Below the pieces are notes generated by a model. The model searched no databases. It was not told where the DNA came from and worked only from the letters and a program-made list of their open reading frames with translations. This document shows positions 9,342 to 18,568 of a stretch of DNA of 64,000 bases, one piece after another. The number at the start of each line of letters is the position of its first letter. Position 1 is the stretch's first letter. Location: contig NZ_OY776217.1 in NCBI RefSeq assembly GCF_963675455.1, positions 2,032,001 through 2,096,000 on the forward strand, read 5' to 3'. The stretch is from Emcibacter sp. (GTDB taxonomy: Bacteria > Pseudomonadota > Alphaproteobacteria > Sphingomonadales > Emcibacteraceae). The translations under genes and the position numbers were made by a program.

Positions 9342-10376
9342 ATGCAAGTCAAATTATATGATATTCACGGGGATCCCACGGCATGGAACGCCTATGTGCT
9401 CGCTCATCCTGCAGGAACGGCGGCCCATATGCTGGCCTGGGGCAGGGCGGCTCACATGAGCATGGGGCATCCGCTTTATTATATTTATGTGGAAGACCAG
9501 GGCCGGATATGCGGGCTGGTTCCCCTGGTGCATGTTAAAAGCAGGCTGTTTGGAAATTCTCTGATTTCGGTTGCCTTTTCGACCAACGGCGGCCCCCTTT
9601 TTGACAATGAAGAGGTTCTTGCCCTGCTGGACGGGGAATGCGCCCGGCTGGCAGAAGAGCTGGATGTGGACTGTGTCGAATTCCGCAATATGGACCGGGT
9701 TCACGAGGACTGGCCCTGCAAGGATGATATGTATTCTGTTTTCCGCAAAGAACTGTCGGCGGATAACGAGGAGAATATGCTGGCCATTCCCCGTAAACAG
9801 CGGGCCATGGTCAGGAAAGGCATCAAGTTCGATCTGAAGCCTGAAATCGATCAGGATGTGGACCGGCTTTATGCGCTGTATGCGGAAAGCGTGCGCAATC
9901 TGGGCACGCCGGTTTTTCCGAAAAAGCTTTTTCAGGCCATGAAGGATGAATTTGGGGATGACTGTGAGATTCTGACAGTCTGTGCGCCGGACGGACCGGC
10001 TATTGCCAGTGTGATGAGTATCTATTTTCGCAACGAGGTCTTCCCCTATTACGGCGGGGCGACTTTTGAAGCCCGGAAATATGCGGCCAATGATTTTATG
10101 TACTGGTCAGTCATGGAGCGGGCCGTCACGGAACGAAAGTGTGAGATTTTCGACTTCGGACGCAGCAAGAACGGGACAGGTTCCTTCAGTTTCAAGAAAA
10201 ACTGGGGTTTCGAGCCACGCCCGCTGCATTATGAATATTATCTGCGTGAAGGTCAGCAAGTACCGGAGATTAATCCGATGAACCCGAAATATCGCATGAT
10301 GATCGAAACCTGGAAAAAGCTGCCATTGCCGCTGGCCAATTTTCTTGGCCCGATGATCTCCCGGTCTCTGGGATAA
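9342..10376 (+). CDS. FemAB-like peptidyl/aminoacyl transferase, XrtA-associated
   Basis: This 344-residue protein has the double GNAT fold of FemAB/CelD-type transferases. Marks include a GLVPLVHVKS segment in the first half and, near the end, DFGRSKNGTGSFSFKKNWGF, the characteristic motif of the exosortase-linked branch. FemX/FemAB enzymes transfer aminoacyl groups from tRNA; the acceptor for this branch is unknown, possibly the exopolysaccharide. Start ATG 9342 is preceded by AGGGGCGGG. It lies 20 bp after the deacetylase gene and about 110 bp before the exosortase gene. Confidence 0.87.
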   Translation: MQVKLYDIHGDPTAWNAYVLAHPAGTAAHMLAWGRAAHMSMGHPLYYIYVEDQGRICGLVPLVHVKSRLFGNSLISVAFSTNGGPLFDNEEVLALLDGECARLAEELDVDCVEFRNMDRVHEDWPCKDDMYSVFRKELSADNEENMLAIPRKQRAMVRKGIKFDLKPEIDQDVDRLYALYAESVRNLGTPVFPKKLFQAMKDEFGDDCEILTVCAPDGPAIASVMSIYFRNEVFPYYGGATFEARKYAANDFMYWSVMERAVTERKCEIFDFGRSKNGTGSFSFKKNWGFEPRPLHYEYYLREGQQVPEINPMNPKYRMMIETWKKLPLPLANFLGPMISRSLG

Positions 10377-10488
10377 GGTCGCATCCGCAAAAACGGAAAT
10401 AAAGAAGCATAAAATAACTGTTTGGAAACCTGTTTGATCCATAACAGTAGACAGAAATACAGATATTTCGGCAAATTATGGGGATAAA

Positions 10489-12039
10489 GTGATTAATCTG
10501 TTTGGAAATGATTTAACCGTGCGCAAGAGGTGGATAAAAACCGCCATTCTCTGGTGTGTAATGCTAACGGTTGCCCTTGTCTCCTTTTGGCAGACCATAA
10601 CCACGGTTGTCGGTATCTGGTGGAATGAAGCCTATTATAATCACTGCCTCCTGATCATCCCCATCATTATCTATATCCTTTATGAACGCCGGGAAATATT
10701 TGACAGGATGGCACCGACGCCGACCGCATGGGGCCTGCCGCTGATCGGCGCAGGGGCTTTTGCCTGGCTGTTGGGGGATATGGCGGATGCCAATGTTGTC
10801 AGGCAGTTCGGGCTCGTTGTGATATTGCAGGGGACAATTCTGACCGCGATCGGTGTTCGGGCCGTTCATGGCTTGTTGTTTCCATTTCTGTATCTCTATT
10901 TTCTTATTCCGTTCGGAAACTTCCTGATTCCGACATTGCAGGATATCACCACATTTTTTGTCGTCTCCGCCTTGAATGCCCTCGATATTCCGGTCTATGT
11001 GGAGGGTGTGTTCCTCACGGTACCCAACGGGAAGTTTCATGTGGCCGAGGCCTGTGCCGGTCTGAGGTTTCTGGTTGCGACAGTCGCGCTTGGTCTGTTG
11101 ATGGCCAACATTGCCTATAAGACGATCGGCCGGCAGATTATTGTCGTGCTGCTTGCGTTGCTGGTACCCGTCCTTGCCAATGGCGCCCGGGCGACGGGGA
11201 TCGTGCTTATCGGTTATTATTCGGAAATGAAATATGCCGTTGGCGTCGATCACCTGGTTTATGGCTGGTTTTTCTTTGCCCTTGTCCTGTTACTGTTTAT
11301 TTCCATTGCCATGACCTTTACCAATCGCAAGGTGACCGATGGGTATATTGACTTTACCAGGGAATACTGGGGCCGGGACCTGGAAGACGCCTCCGTCAGG
11401 CGCTGGGGCATATTGCTTGCCTTTTCAGTGTTTCTGATTGCTGCAGCACCGCTTTACAGCCTCAGTATTGAAAACAGGGTTTCGCAGCAAAGCCAGGAAT
11501 CCCAACTCAATCTTGATCTTGCGGTCTTTGCCGGTTCTGCAGAAAAGAGCGATTGGCATCCCCGCTTTGTCGATGTCGACGAGGAGCAACTTAAAACATA
11601 TAGCCACGGGAAGGACCAGATTTTCGACCTTTATGCGGCGCGGTACGCCTATCAATATGACGACAAGGAGATGATCCGTTTCGGTAATACGATGGCGGCT
11701 CCCAAAGTCTGGTCACGCACGGCAAGCGGCAGTCGACTGGTGACTGTTGGCGGGCAGCAGTACAAAATGATTGAGGAAATCATTCACTCCAACCTTGGCA
11801 ATCGTATGGTCTGGTATGTCTATTATGTGGACGGGCGCTTTACAAACAACCCGTATCTTGCAAAGCTGTATGATGCCCGGGCGAAAATGCTGGGCGGCAG
11901 TCTGGAAGCCATGGTATTTGCCATTTCGATCCACCTGCGGGATGGTAATGAAAAAGCCGGCCGAGAGACGCTGGAAGAGATTGCCCAAAAAATGCCACCA
12001 ATCGAGGTTATGCTCGGCGTGACAGCCGGCGGACAATGA
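10489..12039 (+). CDS. xrtA: Exosortase A fused to an EpsI-type domain
   Basis: A 516-residue integral membrane cysteine transpeptidase that should cut and transfer proteins with a PEP-CTERM tail. The N-terminal about 290 residues have eight or so membrane helices. The expected catalytic residues are present: Cys189 in EACAGLRFL, Arg234 in NGARATG and His255 in GVDHLVYGW. After a further membrane helix near 306-322, the last about 190 residues are periplasmic and resemble EpsI, a fusion common in the exosortase A subtype. Translation probably starts at GTG 10489. No PEP-CTERM substrate is encoded in this window. Confidence 0.93.
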   Translation: MINLFGNDLTVRKRWIKTAILWCVMLTVALVSFWQTITTVVGIWWNEAYYNHCLLIIPIIIYILYERREIFDRMAPTPTAWGLPLIGAGAFAWLLGDMADANVVRQFGLVVILQGTILTAIGVRAVHGLLFPFLYLYFLIPFGNFLIPTLQDITTFFVVSALNALDIPVYVEGVFLTVPNGKFHVAEACAGLRFLVATVALGLLMANIAYKTIGRQIIVVLLALLVPVLANGARATGIVLIGYYSEMKYAVGVDHLVYGWFFFALVLLLFISIAMTFTNRKVTDGYIDFTREYWGRDLEDASVRRWGILLAFSVFLIAAAPLYSLSIENRVSQQSQESQLNLDLAVFAGSAEKSDWHPRFVDVDEEQLKTYSHGKDQIFDLYAARYAYQYDDKEMIRFGNTMAAPKVWSRTASGSRLVTVGGQQYKMIEEIIHSNLGNRMVWYVYYVDGRFTNNPYLAKLYDARAKMLGGSLEAMVFAISIHLRDGNEKAGRETLEEIAQKMPPIEVMLGVTAGGQ

Positions 12040-12080
12040 AAATTTGAAAAGGTGCCTTGTTGTATAGCAGGCAAAAATTT

Positions 12081-12884
12081 ATGAAATCTGGAATTGGGTC
12101 AATTATCGTATTTCTGTTCGTGGCGGTTTTCAGTGCCGGTCCTGTGACCGCGCATGATAGCTCGGCAGATTTTCCCCGGATTGTAAAAAAGGTCGCTCCA
12201 TCCGTTGTAGGTATCGCGACCCATAATCCACTGGGGTCTCCGCAAAATATACTACGGGGAACCGGATTTGCCGTATATGACGGTAATTATGTCATCACCA
12301 ATGCCCATGTCCTGCCGGATCCGGCAAAAATGTCGGAAAAAGAGACACTCATTGTTCTGGTCGGAGTCGGGCGGTTGCCCGAAGTCAGGAGGGCTGAAAT
12401 CGTCAAAACAAACAAGCAACACGACATGGCGCTCCTGAAAATCTCGGGAGATCCAGTCCCTCCCGTGAAACTCGGCAACGGTGCGATGATGGATACGGGG
12501 TCAGCCATTGCGTTTACCGGGTTTCCCATTGGTGCGGTACTCGGTCTCTACCCGGTAACACACAGAGGCTTTGTTGCAGCCATTACCCCGAACGTTATTC
12601 CCCAGCCTTCAGCCCGCTACCTGGATATTAAAATAATCACACAGTCGCGGTTCGAGGTATATCAGCTGGACGCTACCGCTTACCCGGGAAACAGTGGCAG
12701 TCCCCTCTATGATGTTTATACAGGCCGCGTGGAAGGGGTTATCAACAGTGTGAAAGTCAAGGGCACCAAGGAAAATGCCCTGACGTCACCGAGCGGCATT
12801 ACGTTTGCCATTCCGGTGGTCTATATTCATGAAATTCTGAATGAGGCTGGTTTGAAAACTGTGGGTGGTCGAAAGACTAAATAA
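12081..12884 (+). CDS. Secreted trypsin-like serine protease beside xrtA
   Basis: The protein (267 residues from ATG 12081) has a signal peptide ending about residue 24 (PVTA-HD) and a chymotrypsin/HtrA-like domain. The catalytic triad is His76 (TNAHVL), Asp115 (QHDMALLKI) and Ser205 (PGNSGSP). There is no PDZ domain, unlike DegP/HtrA. A TTG 24 bp upstream (12057) is in frame, but ATG 12081 puts the signal peptide in the right place. The gene follows xrtA closely on the same strand, so a role in processing surface proteins or in envelope quality control is plausible but inferred. Confidence 0.8.
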   Translation: MKSGIGSIIVFLFVAVFSAGPVTAHDSSADFPRIVKKVAPSVVGIATHNPLGSPQNILRGTGFAVYDGNYVITNAHVLPDPAKMSEKETLIVLVGVGRLPEVRRAEIVKTNKQHDMALLKISGDPVPPVKLGNGAMMDTGSAIAFTGFPIGAVLGLYPVTHRGFVAAITPNVIPQPSARYLDIKIITQSRFEVYQLDATAYPGNSGSPLYDVYTGRVEGVINSVKVKGTKENALTSPSGITFAIPVVYIHEILNEAGLKTVGGRKTK

Positions 12885-12904
12885 TCTATGAGGACAAAAT
12901 AACC

Positions 12905-12946
12905 CCGGCGTGCTGCATTTACAGGCTAAATAAAGCAGCAGCCCGG
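12905..12946. terminator. Possible bidirectional terminator hairpin
   Basis: A 12-bp inverted repeat with two mismatches (12905-12916 and 12935-12946) surrounds an AT-rich loop between two converging genes. No strong T-run follows on either side, so it is a weak candidate. Confidence 0.35.
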
Positions 12947-12947
12947 A

Positions 12948-13205
12948 TTAATTATCGTCCTTGTTTTCAGTCTTTTCCTCTCCTGCTGCGGGCATTATCT
13001 CTTGAACTTTTGCAGCATCTTCCGGAGAAATAGTTTCCTCAAGAGGGGCGTTGTTCGTGGCAATGTCGCTTTCAGGAGTGCGGAGAGCACTGTAAACCGA
13101 GGCTACAGCGACGACCCAGCCCAAAACTGCACCAACAACCCAGATCATGACAGACTGGCGCATTGAAAGGCGTTCATCGCTATTTTTTTCGGTATTATCA
13201 GCCAT
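12948..13205 (-). CDS. Small single-span membrane protein, function unknown
   Basis: The product is 85 residues if translation starts at ATG 13205, which has GAGAG about 6 bp upstream; a TTG start at 13217 would add four residues. One transmembrane helix (about 18-40, VMIWVVGAVLGWVVAVASVY) is followed by an acidic, Glu/Asp-rich tail of about 45 residues, predicted periplasmic or cytoplasmic depending on orientation. I do not recognise a family. It is convergent with the protease gene and lies about 285 bp from the end of phoB, beyond that gene's terminator, so it is probably transcribed alone. Confidence 0.6.
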   Translation of the reverse strand: MADNTEKNSDERLSMRQSVMIWVVGAVLGWVVAVASVYSALRTPESDIATNNAPLEETISPEDAAKVQEIMPAAGEEKTENKDDN

Positions 13206-13425
13206 AATAACTCTCAATTATATCAATAAGTTAGTCTCTGTGCCCGATAATGTTATTATCCTATAATTAATAAATTCTTATGGCCAGAGGTTTTTTAATC
13301 AAATTTTACGAATGATAAATATTCATTCATGTCCATAATATCGTGATTAATTATACAAGAATTGTGCCAGAAATTTTTAATCTATAGATATCAGCTAGTT
13401 AAAATGTATTAGTTTCCTTACACAT

Positions 13426-13465
13426 AAAAAAAACTGTCGATAGTTGTAAAAAATACCGACAGTTT
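13426..13465 (-). terminator. Rho-independent terminator of the pho-pst operon
   Basis: Read on the - strand, a perfect 9-bp stem (AAACTGTCG/CGACAGTTT at 13431-13439 and 13457-13465) runs directly into a stretch of eight T residues. It lies 25 bp past the phoB stop. The AT-rich 220 bp between here and the small membrane gene hold no other gene that I can see. Confidence 0.75.
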
Positions 13466-13489
13466 GTATGGATAACTTTACACTTCTCG

Positions 13490-14179
13490 TCAGATGTCTT
13501 TATCCAGAGCATAACCTGCGGATCTGACGGTCCGGATGATATTAGGGCTCTGATCAATGTTCAGGGCTTTTCTGAGACGCCGAATATGCACATCAACGGT
13601 TCTTGATTCCACATAGATGTCATTGCCCCATACAGAATCAAGAAGTTGTTCCCTGGAGAATACACGTCCGGGGTTTTCCATAAAATGTTTCAACATCCGA
13701 TATTCAGTCGGCCCAAGGTGCAGGGCTGTTCCATCCCTGGCCACCTTGTGGGAGGCGGTGTCCATGACAATACCGGCATATTCCAGGGTCTCGCCGGACA
13801 GGGCAGGCCGGATACGGCGAAGAATGGCATTGATCCGGGCAATCAGCTCTTTGGGCGAAAATGGCTTTGTAATATAATCGTCAGCACCGGTTTCCAGGCC
13901 GCGGATCCGGTCGGTTTCTTCCGACCGTGCGGTGAGCATGATGATGGGAATATTCTTGGTGGCATTTTCCCGGCGCAGACGGCGGCAGATTTCGATGCCG
14001 GACAGGTTTGGCAACATCCAGTCAAGCAGGATCAGGTCCGGTGAAACGTCAGTGGCGGAAAGAAGGCCATCTTCTCCGTCGGCTTCACAGGTGACTTTAA
14101 AGCCTTCCTGTTCCAGGTTGTACCTGACCAGTTCCGTAAGATTCTGGTCGTCTTCTATAAGTAAAATATGTGCACTCAT
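13490..14179 (-). CDS. phoB: Phosphate regulon response regulator PhoB
   Basis: This OmpR/PhoB-family regulator has an N-terminal receiver domain (acidic pair in LLIEDDQN, phospho-Asp in LILLDWMLPN, conserved Lys in ITKPFSPKEL). The C-terminal winged helix DNA-binding domain contains RTVDVHIRRLRKAL. Phosphorylated by PhoR, it should activate this operon and other phosphate-starvation genes by binding Pho boxes. I favour ATG 14179, which begins MSAHILLIEDD; an in-frame GTG at 14188 would overlap phoU. It is the last gene of the operon. Confidence 0.93.
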   Translation of the reverse strand: MSAHILLIEDDQNLTELVRYNLEQEGFKVTCEADGEDGLLSATDVSPDLILLDWMLPNLSGIEICRRLRRENATKNIPIIMLTARSEETDRIRGLETGADDYITKPFSPKELIARINAILRRIRPALSGETLEYAGIVMDTASHKVARDGTALHLGPTEYRMLKHFMENPGRVFSREQLLDSVWGNDIYVESRTVDVHIRRLRKALNIDQSPNIIRTVRSAGYALDKDI

Positions 14180-14184
14180 GACAT

Positions 14185-14913
14185 TCACTTATTCTCTTTT
14201 TCGCTAAACCCAACGTCGGCGAAACTGGTTGTGTCCTTCTTCGGACGCTTCAGTTCAAGCAGTTCGCCTTCGGTTATGTAATAGACAATTTCAGCTATAT
14301 TGGTTGCATGGTCGCCAGCGCGTTCGATATTCTTGGCGATAAACAGAAGATGCGTAGCGCTTGTGATATATTGTGGTTTTTCCATCATATAGGTCAGTAG
14401 TTCGCGAAACAGGCTGTCGTAAAGGGCATCAACCTCCTGGTCCCGGTTCCAGACTTCTATGGCGAGGTTGGTGTCCCGCTTGACATAGGCGTCGAGGACG
14501 TCTGTGATCATGGTTCTGGTGATCTTGATCATCTGGGACAGGATCGTTGTGCTGCCCGGCAGCTGATTGACATTGCTGAGCACCGACAGACGCTTGGCCA
14601 TGTTTTTGGCATAGTCGCCCATCCGTTCCAGGGCGGAACTGATTTTAATGGAAGAGATTACTTCCCTCAGATCGTCAGCGACCGGGGAACGGAGGGCTAT
14701 GACTTTAATCGCGAACTTTTCGATCTCGAGTTCAAGCTGGTCAATCGCTTTGTCATTGCTGCGTATTTCCTCGGCAAGTTTTTTGTCCTTCTCCACCAGG
14801 GCGTCAGTGGATAACCGGAACTGTTCCTCGACAAGGTTGCCCATCTGGACAATTTTCTTGCGAAGATCGTTCAGGTTTTCGTCAAAGGAGGCAACGATGT
14901 GACTGTCTGTCAT
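14185..14913 (-). CDS. phoU: Phosphate transport regulator PhoU
   Basis: A 242-residue all-helical protein with two PhoU repeats, each with the metal-binding E/DxxxD pattern (for example SALERMGDYAKNMAKR and KNIERAGDHATNIAE). PhoU connects the Pst transporter to PhoR and holds the regulon off when phosphate is plentiful. It lies between pstB and phoB in the standard alphaproteobacterial order. Both repeats and their acidic motifs are intact, so it looks functional. Confidence 0.95.
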   Translation of the reverse strand: MTDSHIVASFDENLNDLRKKIVQMGNLVEEQFRLSTDALVEKDKKLAEEIRSNDKAIDQLELEIEKFAIKVIALRSPVADDLREVISSIKISSALERMGDYAKNMAKRLSVLSNVNQLPGSTTILSQMIKITRTMITDVLDAYVKRDTNLAIEVWNRDQEVDALYDSLFRELLTYMMEKPQYITSATHLLFIAKNIERAGDHATNIAEIVYYITEGELLELKRPKKDTTSFADVGFSEKENK

Positions 14914-14950
14914 TTCTTTTTCGTCCTAACAATTGGACCGGTCGCGGCAA

Positions 14951-15760
14951 TCAGCCATAACGACCGGTGATATAATCCTTTGTTTTTTCCTTCTTGGGAT
15001 TTGTGAAAATATTCACTGTGTCGTCATACTCTACAAGGTCGCCAAGATGGAAAAATGCCGTTTTCTGCGATACACGCGCTGCCTGTTGCATGGAATGCGT
15101 GACAATTACAATCGCGAAACGGCCCTTAAGTTCATCAATCAGTTCTTCGATGATTGCGGTGGCGATGGGGTCGAGCGCGGAACAGGGCTCGTCCATCAGA
15201 ATAACTTCCGGGTTTACGGCGATTGTACGGGCAATGCAGAGCCGCTGTTGCTGGCCGCCGGACAGAGAGGTGCCAGGTGTATCAAGCCGGTCCTTTACTT
15301 CTTCCCACAAGCCGGCCTTCTGGAGGCTGGTGAAGACAATTTCATCAAGATCCGTGTTGTTGTTTGCCAGACCGTGGATGCGCGGCCCGTAGGCCACGTT
15401 GTCATAGATGGATTTGGGAAAGGGGTTGGGTTTCTGGAACACCATACCGACCCGGGCGCGTAGTTGAACCACATCAACTTTTTTGCCGTAGATATCTTCG
15501 CCGTCCAGTTTGATATCGCCGGTTACCCTGCAGATCGGAATGGTGTCATTCATCCGGTTCAGACATCTCAGAAATGTGGACTTCCCGCAACCGGACGGGC
15601 CGATTAGCGCCGTTACCTCATCGGAATTAATGTCCAGGCTGACATTCTTAATCGCCTGTGTTTCACCGTAATAGACGTCGACGTTCCGAGCCCGCATCTT
15701 GGGTGTTTTTTCAGAGTGCGAAATGATGTGATCTTCATTTTGTACGTTCATGATGTTCAT
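14951..15760 (-). CDS. pstB: Phosphate ABC transporter ATP-binding protein PstB
   Basis: The 269-residue ATPase subunit of the high-affinity phosphate importer carries Walker A (GPSGCGKST), the Q-loop (GMVFQKPNPFP), the ABC signature (LSGGQQQR), Walker B (VILMDEPCSALD) and the switch His (IVTHSMQQ). The KPNPFPKSIYDNVAYG stretch is specific to PstB. An N-terminal tail of about 20 residues precedes the core. It begins 6 bp after pstA, so the genes are co-transcribed. Confidence 0.96.
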   Translation of the reverse strand: MNIMNVQNEDHIISHSEKTPKMRARNVDVYYGETQAIKNVSLDINSDEVTALIGPSGCGKSTFLRCLNRMNDTIPICRVTGDIKLDGEDIYGKKVDVVQLRARVGMVFQKPNPFPKSIYDNVAYGPRIHGLANNNTDLDEIVFTSLQKAGLWEEVKDRLDTPGTSLSGGQQQRLCIARTIAVNPEVILMDEPCSALDPIATAIIEELIDELKGRFAIVIVTHSMQQAARVSQKTAFFHLGDLVEYDDTVNIFTNPKKEKTKDYITGRYG

Positions 15761-15766
15761 CTTACT

Positions 15767-17104
15767 TTACCAGCGTGTCTCAAACTTCTGACGTAGCCAA
15801 ATAGCCAGGCCGTTCATAATAACAAGAAATCCCAGCAATACGATAATTGCTGCCGATGTTTTTTCCAGGAAACCCCTCTCGGGACTGTCGGCCCACAGGA
15901 AAACCTGAACCGGCAGTGCCGTGGCAGCATCCGTAATGCCCTGGGGAATATCAACGATAAAGGCAACCATACCGATCATCAAAAGGGGCGCGGTTTCGCC
16001 AAGCGCCTGAGCCATGCCGATAATGGTTCCGGTCAGGATACCTGGCATGCTGAGCGGCAGCACGTGATGGAAGACTGTCTGCACCGGCGAGGCGCCGAGA
16101 CCAATTGCTGCGTCGCGGATGGAAGGCGGCACTGCCTTGATTGCGGCCCGGGCGGCAATAATGATTGTGGGCAGGGTCATCAGGGCCAGGGTAAGGCCGC
16201 CGACCATGGGCGCCGAGCGGGGCATGTTAAACACATTCAGGAAGATAGCGAGCCCCAGAAGTCCGAAGACAATCGATGGAACCGCAGCCAGGTTGTTAAT
16301 ATTGACTTCAATCAGGTCGGTCCACCTGTTCTGAGGGGCAAATTCCTCAAGATAGATGGCGGAGGCGACACCCACCGGAAAGGCAACCAGAAAACAGACC
16401 ATCAGGGTATAGAAGGACCCGACAACGGCTCCCCAGACACCTGCCAGTTCCGGTTCCCGGGAATCTCCGGTTGACAGAAACCGCCAGTTAAAGCCTCTGG
16501 AAACACGTCCTTCTGCATCAAGCTGATCAATCCAGGCAATCTGCTGGTCGGAAATTTTTCGGTCTGACTGGGGAACATCCCGTTTGATTTGTCCTTTTAC
16601 GAACATGTCCACATTGCTTGAGGCGGGCAGATCGATGGAAATTGTCTCCCCGACCAGGCCCGGTTTATCAACTAGCTTTTGCCGGATTTCGTCACGGGCG
16701 CCATTGCTGATCAGGCGCATCAGGGCAAAGACTTCCTTGCGCTTTTTCGCTTCAGGAAACTTCACTCGCAGGCTGTCGCGGATCAGGGTGTTGTAATTGG
16801 CCTGTTGCAACATTGACGTTCGTTCAAGGTCGGTCCTGTTTGACAAATCGCCGATTACGGCAGGATCAAGCGTAATATCCAGTTTGATGCTGGTGGTGGA
16901 AAAACCGCTCAGCCCCATATAGAGAATGCTGCCGATCAGGACGGCCAAAGCAAGGGAAGCCAGACTCAGGCCGGCTATCCCGAAGGCCTTGAAAAATCTT
17001 TCCTTGCGATATCTCTTGGCGACGCGTTTCCGCATGGCTTCATTGTGCCAGGCAGTCGGACCCTGATAGGTTTCTTCAGGCAGGTTGTCGGACATATCAG
17101 TCAT
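15767..17104 (-). CDS. pstA: Phosphate ABC transporter permease PstA
   Basis: The protein is about 445 residues, long for PstA, because it carries the N-terminal extension (DUF3333-like) common in alphaproteobacteria: a cytoplasmic start, one membrane helix near 38-60 and a periplasmic block up to about 200. The permease core follows, with the EAA-like loop IKAVPPSIRDAAIGLGASPVQTV. I place the start at ATG 17104, which has GAGAA just upstream and overlaps the end of pstC by 8 bp; an in-frame start at 17131 lies further inside pstC and is less likely. Confidence 0.92.
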   Translation of the reverse strand: MTDMSDNLPEETYQGPTAWHNEAMRKRVAKRYRKERFFKAFGIAGLSLASLALAVLIGSILYMGLSGFSTTSIKLDITLDPAVIGDLSNRTDLERTSMLQQANYNTLIRDSLRVKFPEAKKRKEVFALMRLISNGARDEIRQKLVDKPGLVGETISIDLPASSNVDMFVKGQIKRDVPQSDRKISDQQIAWIDQLDAEGRVSRGFNWRFLSTGDSREPELAGVWGAVVGSFYTLMVCFLVAFPVGVASAIYLEEFAPQNRWTDLIEVNINNLAAVPSIVFGLLGLAIFLNVFNMPRSAPMVGGLTLALMTLPTIIIAARAAIKAVPPSIRDAAIGLGASPVQTVFHHVLPLSMPGILTGTIIGMAQALGETAPLLMIGMVAFIVDIPQGITDAATALPVQVFLWADSPERGFLEKTSAAIIVLLGFLVIMNGLAIWLRQKFETRW

Positions 17105-18479
17105 ATTGTTCTCGGTATTTTCGAACCACATGGAGGGCCAGGAAGTTCAGGGAGAGGGTAATTACAAAAAGAGCCAGTCCCAGCGCAAAGGCGGACAGGG
17201 TCTTGGCGCTGTCGAATTCCTGGTCTCCGGTCAGCAATGCCACGATCTGCACGGTCACCGTGGTGACAGCCTCGAGCGGATTGGCGGTAAGGTTGGCCGC
17301 CATGCCGGCAGCCATCACAACAATCATGGTTTCCCCGATGGCTCTGGATGCCGCAAGCAGGAATGCGCTGACAATTCCGGGCAGGGCAGCCGGCAGAATA
17401 ACATTCAGAATGGTTTCGGTCTTGGTGGCGCCCAGTCCGTAGGATCCGTCGCGCAGGCTTTGTGGAACCGCGGAAATAACATCATCCGACAGGGAGGACA
17501 TTAACGGGATGATCATGATGCCCATGACGATACCGGCGGCCAATGCACTCTCCGAGGCGATTTCCAGCCCCATCAGGTCGCCGGTATTGCGGATTGCAGG
17601 AGCAACCACGAGGGCGGCAAAAAAGCCGTAGACGACGGTCGGGATGCCGGCCAGAACTTCCAGCAACGGCTTGAAGATAGCCCGGGTTTTCCGATCGGCA
17701 AATTCAGTCATATAAATGGCGGAAAGAAGACCTACCGGGGCCGCAACCAGAAGCGCGATGAAGGTGATCAGCAAGGTACCTGTGATCAGCGGGATCGCCC
17801 CAAAGGATCCGGAACTTCCCACCTGGTCCGCTCTCAGGGCTGTCTGAGGGCTCCACTGCAGGCCGAAGATGAATTCGCTCAGGGGAACTTTCTCCAGGAA
17901 CCGCATGGTTTCGAACACCAGGGAGGAGACAATGCCGATCGTCGTGATGATGGCAATCACGGAACAGGCGATCAGGGAGAACAGGATAATGGATTCAAGT
18001 TGATTCCGTGACCTGAGTTCGGGTTCGATCTGGTAAATGCCAAAAACCGTACAAAGGGACGTTACGCCAATGGCGGACAACGCGACGATTGTGAAAATGG
18101 CCCGGGAAACATTAGTGAAATAGTCAGCAGCTTGTCGAAGTTCGCTTGTGGCTGCGCCGGAAATGGCGTCTCCTGCGGCCAGGTTGCGGATATCATTCAT
18201 CAGTATATTGACTTCAAAATTACTCAGCCCCTGAACTGTTTCAGACAGGCGGGACAGAACCAGACTATCGACCAGACTTGAGCCCAGGACCACCCAGACA
18301 ACCAGGATAAAAAGTCCGGGGATAAGGCCGATCATGGCAGTATACCAGCCATAATGACTTGGCAGGGAATGAAGCCGGCTGATCTGGCCGTCGACGGACA
18401 TCAGGGCTTTTTTGCGCCCGTACACATAGGACACCGTAGAGATAATGCCAAGAACCAGTATGAGTGAATAAATGTTCAT
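17097..18479 (-). CDS. pstC: Phosphate ABC transporter permease PstC
   Basis: A 460-residue inner-membrane permease with the extended N-terminus seen in alphaproteobacteria: two membrane helices near 1-20 and 45-70 and a periplasmic block before the core. The core loop VPQSLRDGSYGLGATKTETI matches the PstC cytoplasmic loop that docks on PstB. The ATG has AGGACC 5-10 bp upstream. It follows pstS after a gap containing a strong stem-loop, which probably lowers permease expression relative to the binding protein. Confidence 0.94.
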   Translation of the reverse strand: MNIYSLILVLGIISTVSYVYGRKKALMSVDGQISRLHSLPSHYGWYTAMIGLIPGLFILVVWVVLGSSLVDSLVLSRLSETVQGLSNFEVNILMNDIRNLAAGDAISGAATSELRQAADYFTNVSRAIFTIVALSAIGVTSLCTVFGIYQIEPELRSRNQLESIILFSLIACSVIAIITTIGIVSSLVFETMRFLEKVPLSEFIFGLQWSPQTALRADQVGSSGSFGAIPLITGTLLITFIALLVAAPVGLLSAIYMTEFADRKTRAIFKPLLEVLAGIPTVVYGFFAALVVAPAIRNTGDLMGLEIASESALAAGIVMGIMIIPLMSSLSDDVISAVPQSLRDGSYGLGATKTETILNVILPAALPGIVSAFLLAASRAIGETMIVVMAAGMAANLTANPLEAVTTVTVQIVALLTGDQEFDSAKTLSAFALGLALFVITLSLNFLALHVVRKYREQYD

Positions 18480-18528
18480 GGGGGTCCTGTGAAGTCAAAA
18501 TGGATAAAACAAAATTTAAAAAGGATAC

Positions 18529-18557
18529 TGCCGGAACAGGTAAAGCCTGTTCCGGCA
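18529..18557 (-). other. Stem-loop between pstS and pstC (attenuator/RNA stabiliser)
   Basis: A perfect 12-bp inverted repeat (18529-18540 and 18546-18557; TGCCGGAACAGG on the + strand) with a 5-base loop sits 12 bp after the pstS stop. On the - strand it is followed by a loose T-rich stretch. Such hairpins after a binding-protein gene often allow partial termination or protect the upstream mRNA from 3' decay. Confidence 0.65.
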
Positions 18558-18568
18558 TGTTACAATGA

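Noticed and set aside
1..12884. Search for a PEP-CTERM substrate of the exosortase
   Set aside because: No encoded protein here or elsewhere in the window ends in a PEP motif, hydrophobic helix and basic tail.
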